Assembly: GCF_031882575.1 (NCBI RefSeq) | Contig: NZ_CP134772.1 | Location: forward strand, 1,383,001 to 1,447,000 | Origin: Pseudomonas sp. VD-NE ins | GTDB lineage: Bacteria > Pseudomonadota > Gammaproteobacteria > Pseudomonadales > Pseudomonadaceae | Direction: 5' to 3' | Length of the DNA stretch: 64,000 nt | Part shown: piece by piece, positions 8,277-15,931 of the stretch | How positions within the stretch are numbered: the stretch's first letter is position 1 | Layout: every line of letters starts with the position of its first letter | Position numbers and translations under genes: made by a program | The notes under the pieces: generated by a model | Seen by the model: the letters and a program-made list of their open reading frames with translations, nothing else | Database searches by the model: none | Told to the model about the DNA's origin: nothing

Positions 8277-9356
8277 ATGGATTATCCAAAAAGCGTCCCC
8301 AGCGTCGGCCTGGTCGATGGCCGCTTCGTCGATGAAAACCCGGTGGCGGGTACGCCGGGGTCGTTGATTCCGGCGGTGTGGGGCAACAGTGTGACTCAGG
8401 AGATTCTGAGTGTGATTACTGGTGGTGGGTTGGTGGCTTCCGAGGCGGATACCGGGCAGTTGTTCAAGGCGATTCATTCGATTGTTGGCAGCGCTAGTCC
8501 GATGCGTTCGGTGATTACTCGGGTTGGCACGTCCAGGTCATTGGCCATTGAAGAGCTGGGCCTGGTTCTGATCGATGCCGGGGCCGGTGCACTGAACGTC
8601 AGTCTGCCGCCGGCCAATACCAGCCTTGGGGTGCGCGACATCATTGTGCGGCGTGTCGATAACAGCGGTAACCGCTTGGTTGTGAGAAGTTCAACCGGCG
8701 ATGTGATCAGGTTTCACACCCATTTGAATGCTGCGGGCTATCCGTTTCTCGTGTTGATGGGCGCCGGTGACTGGTGGCATTTACGCAGCGATGCAGCGGG
8801 CAATTGGTGGCCGGTCGGTCGTCTGGATGGATCCTCACTCGGCTACATAGCCTTTGAAACCACACTGGCTGTACTGCCCGGTGGCTATGCCGCGCTGAAT
8901 GGTTCTTTACTGAATCGCTCGGAATGGCCTTGGCTCTGGGATCACGCGCAGCAGTCAGGCATGTTGCGTTCCGAGGCGGATCGAGGCGGTGCGTGGACGC
9001 CTGGAGACGGCGCCACCACTTTTCGCCTGCCAGAAGCCCGTGGTGAATTTTTGCGCGTTCTGGCCGAAGGCGGTTTGGTCGATTCCGGTCGTGCGGCGGG
9101 ATCCTGGCAAAAAGGCTCTTTAGTTCAGGGCGACAATGGTATTGGCGACAATATTCTGTTTGCGACCCACATCAGTACCCAGAAAGCCCAGCTGGGTTTC
9201 GATATGGGCAACTACGTCGATTACGCGGGCGCCACCGTCAAATACATCACGCCTTCAGTGCCGGTTACGCCAATCACGGATGCTGATTTGCTGAACCACG
9301 GCGGTATCACGCGTCCTCGAAATATTGCCTATCCGGGTCGAATCAAACTTATCTGA
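8277..9356 (+). CDS. Tail fibre protein 2 with tail-collar domain
   Basis: A protein of 359 residues. The shared fibre anchor (MDYPKSVPSVGLVDGRFVDE and GSLIPAVWGNSVTQEIL) is followed by a beta-rich shaft and a C-terminal tail-collar-like domain (GGYAALNGSLLNRSEWPWLW, then TFRLPEARGEFLRV). Collar domains occur at the tips of many phage fibres and contact receptors. ATG 8277 is chosen because the anchor begins there and AAGGAA precedes it; the frame is open upstream to 8178 without meaningful similarity. It lies downstream of the terminator at 8166. Confidence 0.88.
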   Translation: MDYPKSVPSVGLVDGRFVDENPVAGTPGSLIPAVWGNSVTQEILSVITGGGLVASEADTGQLFKAIHSIVGSASPMRSVITRVGTSRSLAIEELGLVLIDAGAGALNVSLPPANTSLGVRDIIVRRVDNSGNRLVVRSSTGDVIRFHTHLNAAGYPFLVLMGAGDWWHLRSDAAGNWWPVGRLDGSSLGYIAFETTLAVLPGGYAALNGSLLNRSEWPWLWDHAQQSGMLRSEADRGGAWTPGDGATTFRLPEARGEFLRVLAEGGLVDSGRAAGSWQKGSLVQGDNGIGDNILFATHISTQKAQLGFDMGNYVDYAGATVKYITPSVPVTPITDADLLNHGGITRPRNIAYPGRIKLI

Positions 9357-9363
9357 GGTGCCC

Positions 9364-9930
9364 ATGTTTAATTATCTGACTGATCATCTGGGATGTTTGA
9401 CCGGCCCTGTCGAGTTTGATGTCACCCCCGGTCTTGGTGTTCAACTGCCGAGTAATGCCGTTCAACTTTCATTCGAGCTGCCGTCGCCCGAAAGCGGGCG
9501 AGTGTGGACGCTGGTTAACAATGTTCCTCGAGAGCTGACAGACCAGCGTGGTGTGGTTTACCGCAAACATGATGGAGTCAGGCAAGTATGGACCGAACTG
9601 GGAGAGTTGCCTGACACCCTTACAACAGAGCCGTGGCCAGGGGAGTTCCATGTCTGGCGCGACAACGCCTGGCTATTGGATGAGCAGGCTCGCTTGGCGA
9701 GCGTAAGACAGCAATGCCTCGTTCAACGCGACGCGTTGCTTCGCGACGCCGTGCTGCGCATCGCCCCCCTGCAGTACGCCGAAGATATCGGCGATGCCAG
9801 CCATGACGAACAACTGCTGCTGATCGAGTGGAAGCTCTACAGCGTCGAGCTGAACCGTATCGAAAAACAGGACGGTTTCCCCGATGAAATTACCTGGCCG
9901 GTCGCACCCGGCACGGCCATAGCCAACTGA
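9364..9930 (+). CDS. Tail fibre assembly protein 2
   Basis: A protein of 188 residues resembling the tail fibre assembly family of tailed phages. The WTLVNNVPRELTDQRG region is followed by a C-terminal helical segment (EQLLLIEWKLYSVELNRIEKQ...EITWPVAP) that is the hallmark of the family. It starts eight bases after fibre 2. Such chaperones fold and trimerise the specific fibre encoded upstream. Confidence 0.82.
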   Translation: MFNYLTDHLGCLTGPVEFDVTPGLGVQLPSNAVQLSFELPSPESGRVWTLVNNVPRELTDQRGVVYRKHDGVRQVWTELGELPDTLTTEPWPGEFHVWRDNAWLLDEQARLASVRQQCLVQRDALLRDAVLRIAPLQYAEDIGDASHDEQLLLIEWKLYSVELNRIEKQDGFPDEITWPVAPGTAIAN

Positions 9931-9952
9931 CTTCAGCACAGGGAACAGTGCA

Positions 9953-10879
9953 ATGGACTATCCAAAAAGTATTCCCGGCGTGGGGCTGGTCAACGGCGGC
10001 TTCGTCGATGAAAACCCGGTGGCTGGCACACCGGGGTCGTTGATTCCGGCGGTGTGGGGCAACAGTGTCACACAGGAGATTCTCAACGCAATCAAGGCCG
10101 CCGGATTGACCCCGGATGAAGCCAGAACCGATCAACTGGCCACCGCAATCGGTGCACTGGTCGACTTCAACAAACTGAAAAATACCCCGACCACGTTGGC
10201 CGGTTATGGCATCACCGATGCGGTGGGACGGTTGCTGGCAGTCAGGCAGATCGAATCCGTCGGTATCACGCTCTACAAACCACATCCCCGAGCGAAACGC
10301 ATACGTGTGCGCTTGGTCGGTGCGGGTGGTTCCGGTGGAGGCTGTGAGCCCGTCCCCGCCAATAATCACCGAATCGGTGGTGGCGGTGGTTCCGGCGCCT
10401 ATGCGGAGAGTCTCTACGACGTGACCGCGCAAATGCTGGCTGGCGTGCCTGTGTCTTTGGGAGCTGGCGGCGCTGCAGTCAATACGACCGGGATGACCGG
10501 GGGCGGCGCTTCCTTCGGCACCTATATGAGCGCCGCTGGCGGTGCCGGCGGGCAAATCCTTTCATTCCCGGTGACAGCAACGACGGTCGGTTTCGTCATG
10601 GGCGGTGCTGGCGGACAAATCGTCACGGGTGGTGGTTTGGCCAACGCTCGTGGCACCCCAGGTGAGTTCGCGATGTACAACTTCAATTGGGGTGTGGTTT
10701 CCGGGGCCGGGGCGGCCAGCCCGTTTGACGGTGGTGGCACACGTGTAGGTGTCAATGGAAATGGCATCTCCGGCGGGCGAGGCTCCGGTGGCAGCGGCTC
10801 CTGCTCGACAAATGCTTCCGCTTCCGTCGTCAGCGGCGCCGGCGGCAATGCCTTTTGCGAAATCTGGGAGTACGAATAA
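9953..10879 (+). CDS. Tail fibre protein 3, glycine-rich tip
   Basis: A protein of 308 residues. The anchor (MDYPKSIPGVGLVNGGFVDE) and a TLAGYGITDA fibre-shaft motif, common in tail fibres, are followed from about residue 120 by a strikingly Gly-rich domain (LVGAGGSGGGC, GGGGGSGAYAES, GGAGGQ repeated) ending in FCEIWEYE. Gly-rich tips of this kind recall the polyglycine adhesins of T-even gp38 and the Gly-rich fibre domain family; that comparison is by composition only. The stop overlaps the next start by one base. Confidence 0.85.
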   Translation: MDYPKSIPGVGLVNGGFVDENPVAGTPGSLIPAVWGNSVTQEILNAIKAAGLTPDEARTDQLATAIGALVDFNKLKNTPTTLAGYGITDAVGRLLAVRQIESVGITLYKPHPRAKRIRVRLVGAGGSGGGCEPVPANNHRIGGGGGSGAYAESLYDVTAQMLAGVPVSLGAGGAAVNTTGMTGGGASFGTYMSAAGGAGGQILSFPVTATTVGFVMGGAGGQIVTGGGLANARGTPGEFAMYNFNWGVVSGAGAASPFDGGGTRVGVNGNGISGGRGSGGSGSCSTNASASVVSGAGGNAFCEIWEYE

Positions 10880-11346
10880 TGGCCGTTTATGCACGGATCG
10901 AAAACGGCGTGGTTGTCGAACGGATCGACACCGGTGACTACGCAATCAGCCAACTGTTTGCTCCATCTTTTGTTGAGTCGATGGTGCGAGTACCGGAGGG
11001 GCAGGAAGTAGAAATCGGCGGGCCGATCAGCAAGTTGACAGTGGCTGTCGAACCACTTCCCGCGCAGCAAAGTCCGGTGATCCTCCAGGAGCCGGTTGCT
11101 GTAGACCAAGCGCCTGCCGCAGCGGAACGCAGCTGGCGTCAGGCATCCCTTTCAGCGACCGAATGGCTGGTCACTCGCCATCGCGATGAGCAGGAACTGG
11201 GGCGCGGAACCTTGCTCAAGGCCGCTCAGTATCTGGAATTGCTCGAGTACCGCCAAATGCTGCGCGACTGGCCTGATTCGGCGTTTTTTCCCGCAGCGGA
11301 TTCCCGACCGTCAGCACCGCTTTGGCTGGCCAGCGTGATTGGCTGA
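10879..11346 (+). CDS. Phage tail assembly chaperone 3
   Basis: A protein of 155 residues. The N-terminus (MAVYARIENGVVVERIDTGD) is typical of small fibre-linked proteins. The C-terminal ~60 residues (WRQASLSATEWLVTRHRDEQ, YRQMLRDWPDSAFFP) match the phage tail assembly chaperone signature with its Trp, YRQ and LRDWP elements. It overlaps fibre 3 by one base and is closely related in its C-terminal half to the gene after fibre 4. Confidence 0.85.
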   Translation: MAVYARIENGVVVERIDTGDYAISQLFAPSFVESMVRVPEGQEVEIGGPISKLTVAVEPLPAQQSPVILQEPVAVDQAPAAAERSWRQASLSATEWLVTRHRDEQELGRGTLLKAAQYLELLEYRQMLRDWPDSAFFPAADSRPSAPLWLASVIG

Positions 11347-11386
11347 GGCCTGCGCACCCACTGTATTTCAATCAAGGAGATGAACA

Positions 11387-12313
11387 TTGGATTATCCCAA
11401 GAGTGTGCCCAGTGTCGGCCTGGTCAATGGCCAGTTTGTCGACGAAGACCCGATCGCCGGTAAACCCGGCTCGCTGATCCCGGCGACGTGGGGCAACAGC
11501 GTCACGCAAGAGATTCTTAACGTTGTTCAGGCGGCCGGTCTGACGCCGAACGAGTCGTCGAACAATCAGTTGTTGGCGGCATTGCGCAGCCCGACATTGT
11601 TCACGACGGCGCCGCAGTTTGATGGTGGACGCTCGGCAGCAACGTCCGAGTTTGTGCAACGGGCGCTGGGCAGTTATGCCAGTACTCGCAGTATATCCAC
11701 CGCCACCCAATTGACTCAGGCTGATGTCGGCTGCTCGATCGGTCTGGGCGGTAACGCGGCGTACACCGTTACGCTGCCGGATGCCGCTGCGGTGCCGAAC
11801 GGCGTCACGATCAGCCTGCATTGCCGTAACAGTGCGCCCGTCACGGTGGCCAGTAAAACCGGCACGCAGATCAGTCCGCAAGGGGCTTATCTGGCGTCGA
11901 TCGTCATCAACAATGGTGAGAGTGCGAACTTCGTCAGAGAGTCTGGGGTGTGGGTGGTTTATGGCACTGCTGCGTTGAAGTACTCGGCGTTTGCGGCCCA
12001 ACTCAATCCAAGCACTCAATTCGGCTATCAAAAATTTCCCAGTGGTTTGATCGTGCAGTGGTTGATCGGCGCATCTGACGTCAATGCAACCATGAGTCTG
12101 TCACTGCCCATCAGATTTCCTAATGCAGTCCTTGGTGGCGTGGCCAATGAGGCTTATCCCGGCGCCTGGGTTTCCAGCACCGGGACAATCTGGGGGTTCG
12201 ATACGTCCGCATCATCCACTTCTGTAGCCGTTGCACGCGTCAGGGTGGCTGACGGAACAACTGTAAGACCAGGACCAGGCGTTTCCGGTCGAATTCTGGT
12301 TTGGGGGTATTAA
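11387..12313 (+). CDS. Tail fibre protein 4, gp53-like C-terminal domain, TTG start
   Basis: A protein of 308 residues with the shared anchor beginning at a TTG codon (11387) where the other four fibre genes have ATG; AAGGAGATG just upstream supports the start. After the anchor comes a fibre-shaft region, and the end (YQKFPSGLIVQWL ... GRILVWGY) matches the C-terminal domain seen in many gp53-like fibre proteins. It is followed by its own chaperone two bases later. Confidence 0.87.
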   Translation: MDYPKSVPSVGLVNGQFVDEDPIAGKPGSLIPATWGNSVTQEILNVVQAAGLTPNESSNNQLLAALRSPTLFTTAPQFDGGRSAATSEFVQRALGSYASTRSISTATQLTQADVGCSIGLGGNAAYTVTLPDAAAVPNGVTISLHCRNSAPVTVASKTGTQISPQGAYLASIVINNGESANFVRESGVWVVYGTAALKYSAFAAQLNPSTQFGYQKFPSGLIVQWLIGASDVNATMSLSLPIRFPNAVLGGVANEAYPGAWVSSTGTIWGFDTSASSTSVAVARVRVADGTTVRPGPGVSGRILVWGY

Positions 12314-12315
12314 CG

Positions 12316-12756
12316 ATGTCTATTTACTTTTACGCACAAACCCTGGGCTTTGATCGGGTCGACAGCGCACTTCCCGAAGTGCCTGAAGGGGCGGTGGAAA
12401 TCACCGAAGCGCAATACGCCGAACTGTTTGCGGGACAAGCTGCCGGAAAAGTCATCAGCGCCAGTCACTCTGGCCAGCCTGTGTTGACCGATCCTCTCAA
12501 TTCCCCGATTGCGCTGGCCAACCGTGAACGCGCATGGCGCAACCAGGTGCTTCAAAACACCCAATGGTTGGTGTTCCGCGATGCTGAAGAGCTTGAAGTG
12601 GGTGAGGGCACAACCCTGCGCGCCGAAGAGATCAAACAACTGCTCGCCTATCGGCAGGCTCTGCGCGACTGGCCCAATCATCCGGACTTCCCCGATGCCC
12701 GCTCGCGCCCTGTCGAACCTGACTGGCTTGATGGTTTGCTACAGGCCAATGGCTGA
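12316..12756 (+). CDS. Phage tail assembly chaperone 4
   Basis: A protein of 146 residues. The N-terminal part (MSIYFYAQTLGFDRVDSALP) differs from chaperone 3, but the C-terminal half (WRNQVLQNTQWLVFRDAEEL, YRQALRDWPNHPDFP, EPDWL) is clearly homologous. The start ATG 12316 lies two bases after the fibre 4 stop. The pattern suggests a variable fibre-binding half joined to a constant half. Confidence 0.85.
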   Translation: MSIYFYAQTLGFDRVDSALPEVPEGAVEITEAQYAELFAGQAAGKVISASHSGQPVLTDPLNSPIALANRERAWRNQVLQNTQWLVFRDAEELEVGEGTTLRAEEIKQLLAYRQALRDWPNHPDFPDARSRPVEPDWLDGLLQANG

Positions 12757-12765
12757 GGAATCGAC

Positions 12766-13926
12766 ATGGACTATCCAAAAAGCGTTCCCAGCGTAGGGCT
12801 GGTGAACGGCAAGTTCGTTAACGAAGACGTCGTCGCAGGATTGCCCGGATCCCTGATCCCGGCGACCTGGGGCAACAGCGTTACCGACGAGCTGTTGAGC
12901 GTCGTCAAATCCGCCGGCCTTGAGCCGAGCGAAGCCGATGCAACCCAGTTGTTGCAAGCGGTGAAAAAACTCAGTCAGGCAGGTGAAGACAAACATGCCA
13001 CTGACATCGGCGCGGCCAATCTCTACATGGCCAATTATGTGCCTGCCGTCACCGCATTGAAGGACGGCTTGGCGCTGCGCTTTACTGCCGGTAATGCCAA
13101 TAGCGGGGCGAGTACGTTTGCACCGAACGGCTTGATGCCCAAGCCACTGGTCAGTCTTGCAGCGAGTGCGTTGCGCCCTGCCGAGATTGTCGGCGGTAGT
13201 GTGTGTTCGGTGGTGTACAGCGCAGCACTGGATAGTTGGGTGCTGGTGTATGCGAGTGGTGGCAATGCTGCAAGTGGCCGGCTCTTGGGGATCAGGACAT
13301 TTACCGCGTCCGGCATCTATGTGCCAGCAGTGGGAATGAAGAACGTATGGGTCACCATCGTCGGCGGAGGTGGTGGCAGCTCGGGAATCGGTGCGACCAA
13401 CTCTACCCAGGTTTCCCTTACAGGCGGTGGCGCTTCCGGTAGCTACGCACAAGCCTGGTTATCATCTGCCGCGATCGGGCAGAGCCAAATCATTACCGTG
13501 GGGGCTGGGGGCGCGGCGGGGGTTGTCGGCACAGGCGGAGGAAGTGGCGGTACCAGTTCGCTGGGTTCATTGGTTACGGCCACCGGTGGTGGCGGGTCTC
13601 CCTGGAATTCTCCGCTCACGCTTCCTGGATTCGGCTTGTATGTAGGTGGTTTTCCCAGCCAAACCTCAAGTGGCGGCAACATTGTCAATTCGGCAGGTGC
13701 GGCCGGCAATCCAGGGATGTGCCTCACCGGATCAACACTTGCCGGGCATGGCGCAAACTCACCGCTTGGCAGTGGTGGTTATGCGAGTAGCGTCGCATTG
13801 AGTGTGGCTGCCCCCGGTTCCGGTTATGGTTCAGGCGCGGGCGGGATCGCTAACACAACCAATCAGCCGGGTAGACCGGGCGCAGCAGGCGCTCCCGGTG
13901 CCGTGATCATCTACGAGTACGCCTGA
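12766..13926 (+). CDS. Tail fibre protein 5, glycine-rich tip
   Basis: A protein of 386 residues. The anchor (MDYPKSVPSVGLVNGKFVNE) is followed by a shaft and, from about residue 185, a long Gly-rich domain (VTIVGGGGGSSGIG, TGGGASGSYAQAWL, GAGGAAGVVGTGGGSGG) ending in AVIIYEYA. The layout parallels fibre 3 and the end motif (I-Y-E-Y versus I-W-E-Y-E) is alike, though the sequences have diverged. It overlaps the next start by one base. Confidence 0.86.
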   Translation: MDYPKSVPSVGLVNGKFVNEDVVAGLPGSLIPATWGNSVTDELLSVVKSAGLEPSEADATQLLQAVKKLSQAGEDKHATDIGAANLYMANYVPAVTALKDGLALRFTAGNANSGASTFAPNGLMPKPLVSLAASALRPAEIVGGSVCSVVYSAALDSWVLVYASGGNAASGRLLGIRTFTASGIYVPAVGMKNVWVTIVGGGGGSSGIGATNSTQVSLTGGGASGSYAQAWLSSAAIGQSQIITVGAGGAAGVVGTGGGSGGTSSLGSLVTATGGGGSPWNSPLTLPGFGLYVGGFPSQTSSGGNIVNSAGAAGNPGMCLTGSTLAGHGANSPLGSGGYASSVALSVAAPGSGYGSGAGGIANTTNQPGRPGAAGAPGAVIIYEYA

Positions 13927-14180
13927 TGAAAACCTACGCACGCATCACCCAGAACACTGTGGTCGAACTCTTCTCCACCGACGGAAATATGGCCGAGATG
14001 TTTCATCCGGATCTGCTCTGGGTCGACATCACTGAAATCACTCCGGTACCGCAAATCGACTGGACCGCCCACTTCGGTACCCTCGGTTGGGTGTTCGACG
14101 TGCCCGAAGAACTTGCACCGGACAGCACCCTGAAAACTCTGGCAAAAAAATGGCTGACGGGCATTGGCCGTCAACCGTGA
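13926..14180 (+). CDS. Small fibre-associated protein 5 (short chaperone-like)
   Basis: A protein of 84 residues translated from an ATG overlapping the fibre 5 stop by one base. Its N-terminus (MKTYARITQNTVVELF) resembles that of chaperone 3, but it lacks the C-terminal W-x-x-R / YRQxLRDWP domain of chaperones 3 and 4. It may be a complete short family member or a truncated cassette remnant. Confidence 0.75.
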   Translation: MKTYARITQNTVVELFSTDGNMAEMFHPDLLWVDITEITPVPQIDWTAHFGTLGWVFDVPEELAPDSTLKTLAKKWLTGIGRQP

Positions 14181-14216
14181 TTCAATCGAGGCAATATCCA
14201 GGGAGGATCAAACATT

Positions 14217-14783
14217 ATGCAATTAACTGAAAACAACCTTATCGACATCATGCCCAACGCCCGCAGCCAAGCGGGCGTTTTTGTTTCTGCACTCAACAGT
14301 GCCATGGCGCGCCGTCATATCGATTCGCCGAAACGTATCGCGGCGTTCCTTGCGCAAGTTGGCCACGAGTCGGGCCAATTGCGCTACGTGCGCGAACTGG
14401 GCAACAACCAATACCTGAGCAAGTACGACACGGGTACGTTGGCCTTGCGTCTGGGCAACACGCCGGAGGCTGACGGCGACGGGCAAAAATACCGAGGGCG
14501 CGGGTTGATCCAGATTACTGGCCGTTCGAACTATCGCCAGTGCAGCCTCGGTCTGTTCGGCGATGAGCGTTTGCTGTCCCTGCCCGAACTGCTCGAACAG
14601 CCGCAATGGGCTGCCGAATCCGCGGCATGGTTCTGGGAGCAGAAAGGCTTGAACGCACTGGCCGACCGCGACGAGTTCAACACCATCACCCGGCGCATCA
14701 ACGGCGGGTTGAACGGGTTGCAGGATCGCCTGGAAATCTGGGCGCGGGCGAGGGCGGTGCTATGCCAATCCCCTGGCGAATGA
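14217..14783 (+). CDS. Glycoside hydrolase family 19 endolysin
   Basis: A protein of 188 residues of the GH19 chitinase/lysozyme family used by phages to cleave peptidoglycan at release. The general-acid Glu is in HESG (E51), a second conserved Glu follows at E60, and YRGRGLIQITGRSNY (about 92-106) is the substrate-groove signature. There is no signal peptide, so export would need a holin, which is not in this window. GGGAGG lies about nine bases before ATG 14217. Its 3' end overlaps the Rz start by 22 bases. Confidence 0.93.
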   Translation: MQLTENNLIDIMPNARSQAGVFVSALNSAMARRHIDSPKRIAAFLAQVGHESGQLRYVRELGNNQYLSKYDTGTLALRLGNTPEADGDGQKYRGRGLIQITGRSNYRQCSLGLFGDERLLSLPELLEQPQWAAESAAWFWEQKGLNALADRDEFNTITRRINGGLNGLQDRLEIWARARAVLCQSPGE

Positions 14784-15280
14784 TCGGCATCCTGTTGCTG
14801 GGCGCTGGCGCGTTTGCCGGGGCTTGGCAGTTTCAGGACTGGCGCTACGGCCGGCAACTGGCCGAGCAGGCCCGGTTAAACGCCGAAACGCTTAATCAAC
14901 TGACGCAGACCGTCGCCACCGCGCAACAGGCCGAGCAGGATAAACGCCTGGCGCTGGAGCAACGGCTGGCGACCAGTGAACAAACCCACTACCGAGCGCT
15001 GAGCGATGCCCAACGTGATCAGGATCGCCTGCGCGATCGTCTTGCCACTGCTGATGTGCGCCTGTCAGTCCTTCTCGACGCCAGCGACGCTACCCCAGGC
15101 TGCAACATGCCAGCCACCGCCAGCCCCGGCGGCGTGGATCATGCAACCGTACGCGCCCGACTTGACCCGGCGCATGCTCAAAGAATTATCGCCATCACCG
15201 ATACGGGCGACCGTGGACTGATCGCCTTGCAGGCGTGTCAGGCGTATGTCAGAGCGCTCGCACCCGAACATTTTGAATGA
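14762..15280 (+). CDS. Rz-like inner-membrane spanin
   Basis: A protein of 172 residues with one N-terminal membrane anchor (MIGILLLGAGAFAGAWQF) followed by a Gln/Ala/Arg-rich coiled coil (about 30-110) and a C-terminal segment with two conserved Cys. This is the build of phage Rz, the inner-membrane spanin that fuses the two membranes in the last step of lysis together with Rz1. The start ATG 14762 lies inside the endolysin gene; the frame extends upstream to 14606 without similarity. Confidence 0.88.
   Translation: MPIPWRMIGILLLGAGAFAGAWQFQDWRYGRQLAEQARLNAETLNQLTQTVATAQQAEQDKRLALEQRLATSEQTHYRALSDAQRDQDRLRDRLATADVRLSVLLDASDATPGCNMPATASPGGVDHATVRARLDPAHAQRIIAITDTGDRGLIALQACQAYVRALAPEHFE
15006..15221 (+). 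CDS. Rz1-like outer-membrane spanin lipoprotein nested within Rz
   Basis: A 71-residue reading frame entirely inside Rz in the +1 frame. It has a lipoprotein signal peptide (MPNVIRIACAIVLPLLMCAC; lipidation Cys 18 or 20) and a short Pro-rich mature part (CQPPPAPAAW). These are the defining traits of Rz1. The nested arrangement matches that of lambda and many other phages. Confidence 0.85.
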   Translation: MPNVIRIACAIVLPLLMCACQSFSTPATLPQAATCQPPPAPAAWIMQPYAPDLTRRMLKELSPSPIRATVD

Positions 15281-15347
15281 GTCTGTGTATTGAAAGCGCA
15301 ACCGGCTCGTGTACGGTGGAGGCATTCCACACGATCCGGAGCACGCC

Positions 15348-15848
15348 GTGAAAGAGATCACTCAACTGGCCGCCGACCTTGGCCGACGTCTGCAACTGCT
15401 CAATGCCCACGTCACCACTGCTGAATCCTGTACCGGTGGCGGAATTGCCGAAGCCATTACGCGGATCCCGGGCAGTTCGGCGTGGTTCGAGGCGGGCTAC
15501 GTCACGTACTCCAATCGGCAGAAAACCCAGCAATTGAATGTGCCGACCGAGTTGTTCGAGTCGGTGGGCGCAGTCAGTCGCGAGGTCGTCGAGGCGATGG
15601 TGCGTGGCGCTCAGGAGAAAAGCCTGGCGCGATTTGCCGTGGCGGTCAGCGGTGTGGCCGGGCCGGACGGCGGTTCGCCGAACAAACCGGTCGGCACGGT
15701 GTGGCTGGCCTGGGGTGTTGGCGAGACCGTGACCACTGAAGTGCAGCACTTCCCCGGCAACCGCGATGACGTCCGCCGACAAACGGTGAAGGCCGCGCTA
15801 GAGGGGCTCCTGCGACTAGCGGCACGAGAAATCGAAAATCAGGGGTAG
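15348..15848 (+). CDS. pncC: Nicotinamide-nucleotide amidohydrolase PncC (CinA C-terminal domain)
   Basis: A protein of 166 residues consisting only of the CinA C-terminal domain. It deamidates nicotinamide mononucleotide to nicotinate mononucleotide in pyridine-nucleotide recycling. Signature segments are [16 protein letters not shown] near the N-terminus and [20 protein letters not shown]. Start GTG 15348 is preceded by GGAG; the frame opens earlier at 15309 without family similarity. The gene marks the right border of the phage-like cluster and lies upstream of recA, its usual neighbour in Pseudomonas. Confidence 0.93.
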   Translation: MKEITQLAADLGRRLQLLNAHVTTAESCTGGGIAEAITRIPGSSAWFEAGYVTYSNRQKTQQLNVPTELFESVGAVSREVVEAMVRGAQEKSLARFAVAVSGVAGPDGGSPNKPVGTVWLAWGVGETVTTEVQHFPGNRDDVRRQTVKAALEGLLRLAAREIENQG

Positions 15849-15875
15849 GCGATCCGCGAACGCTGTGGAATAATA

Positions 15876-15891
15876 CTGGCTACTTATACAG
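15876..15891 (+). promoter_or_regulatory. LexA (SOS) box upstream of recA
   Basis: CTGGCTACTTATACAG fits the CTG-N10-CAG consensus and lies 41 bases before the recA start. LexA repression of recA is established in Pseudomonas. Confidence 0.88.
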
Positions 15892-15931
15892 GTGTTGGCC
15901 GTCAGGCCTTATTGATTACGTGAGGACTTTA

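Noticed and set aside
12510..12800. Plus-strand ORF crossing the chaperone 4/fibre 5 junction
   Set aside because: Alternative frame of two well-supported genes.
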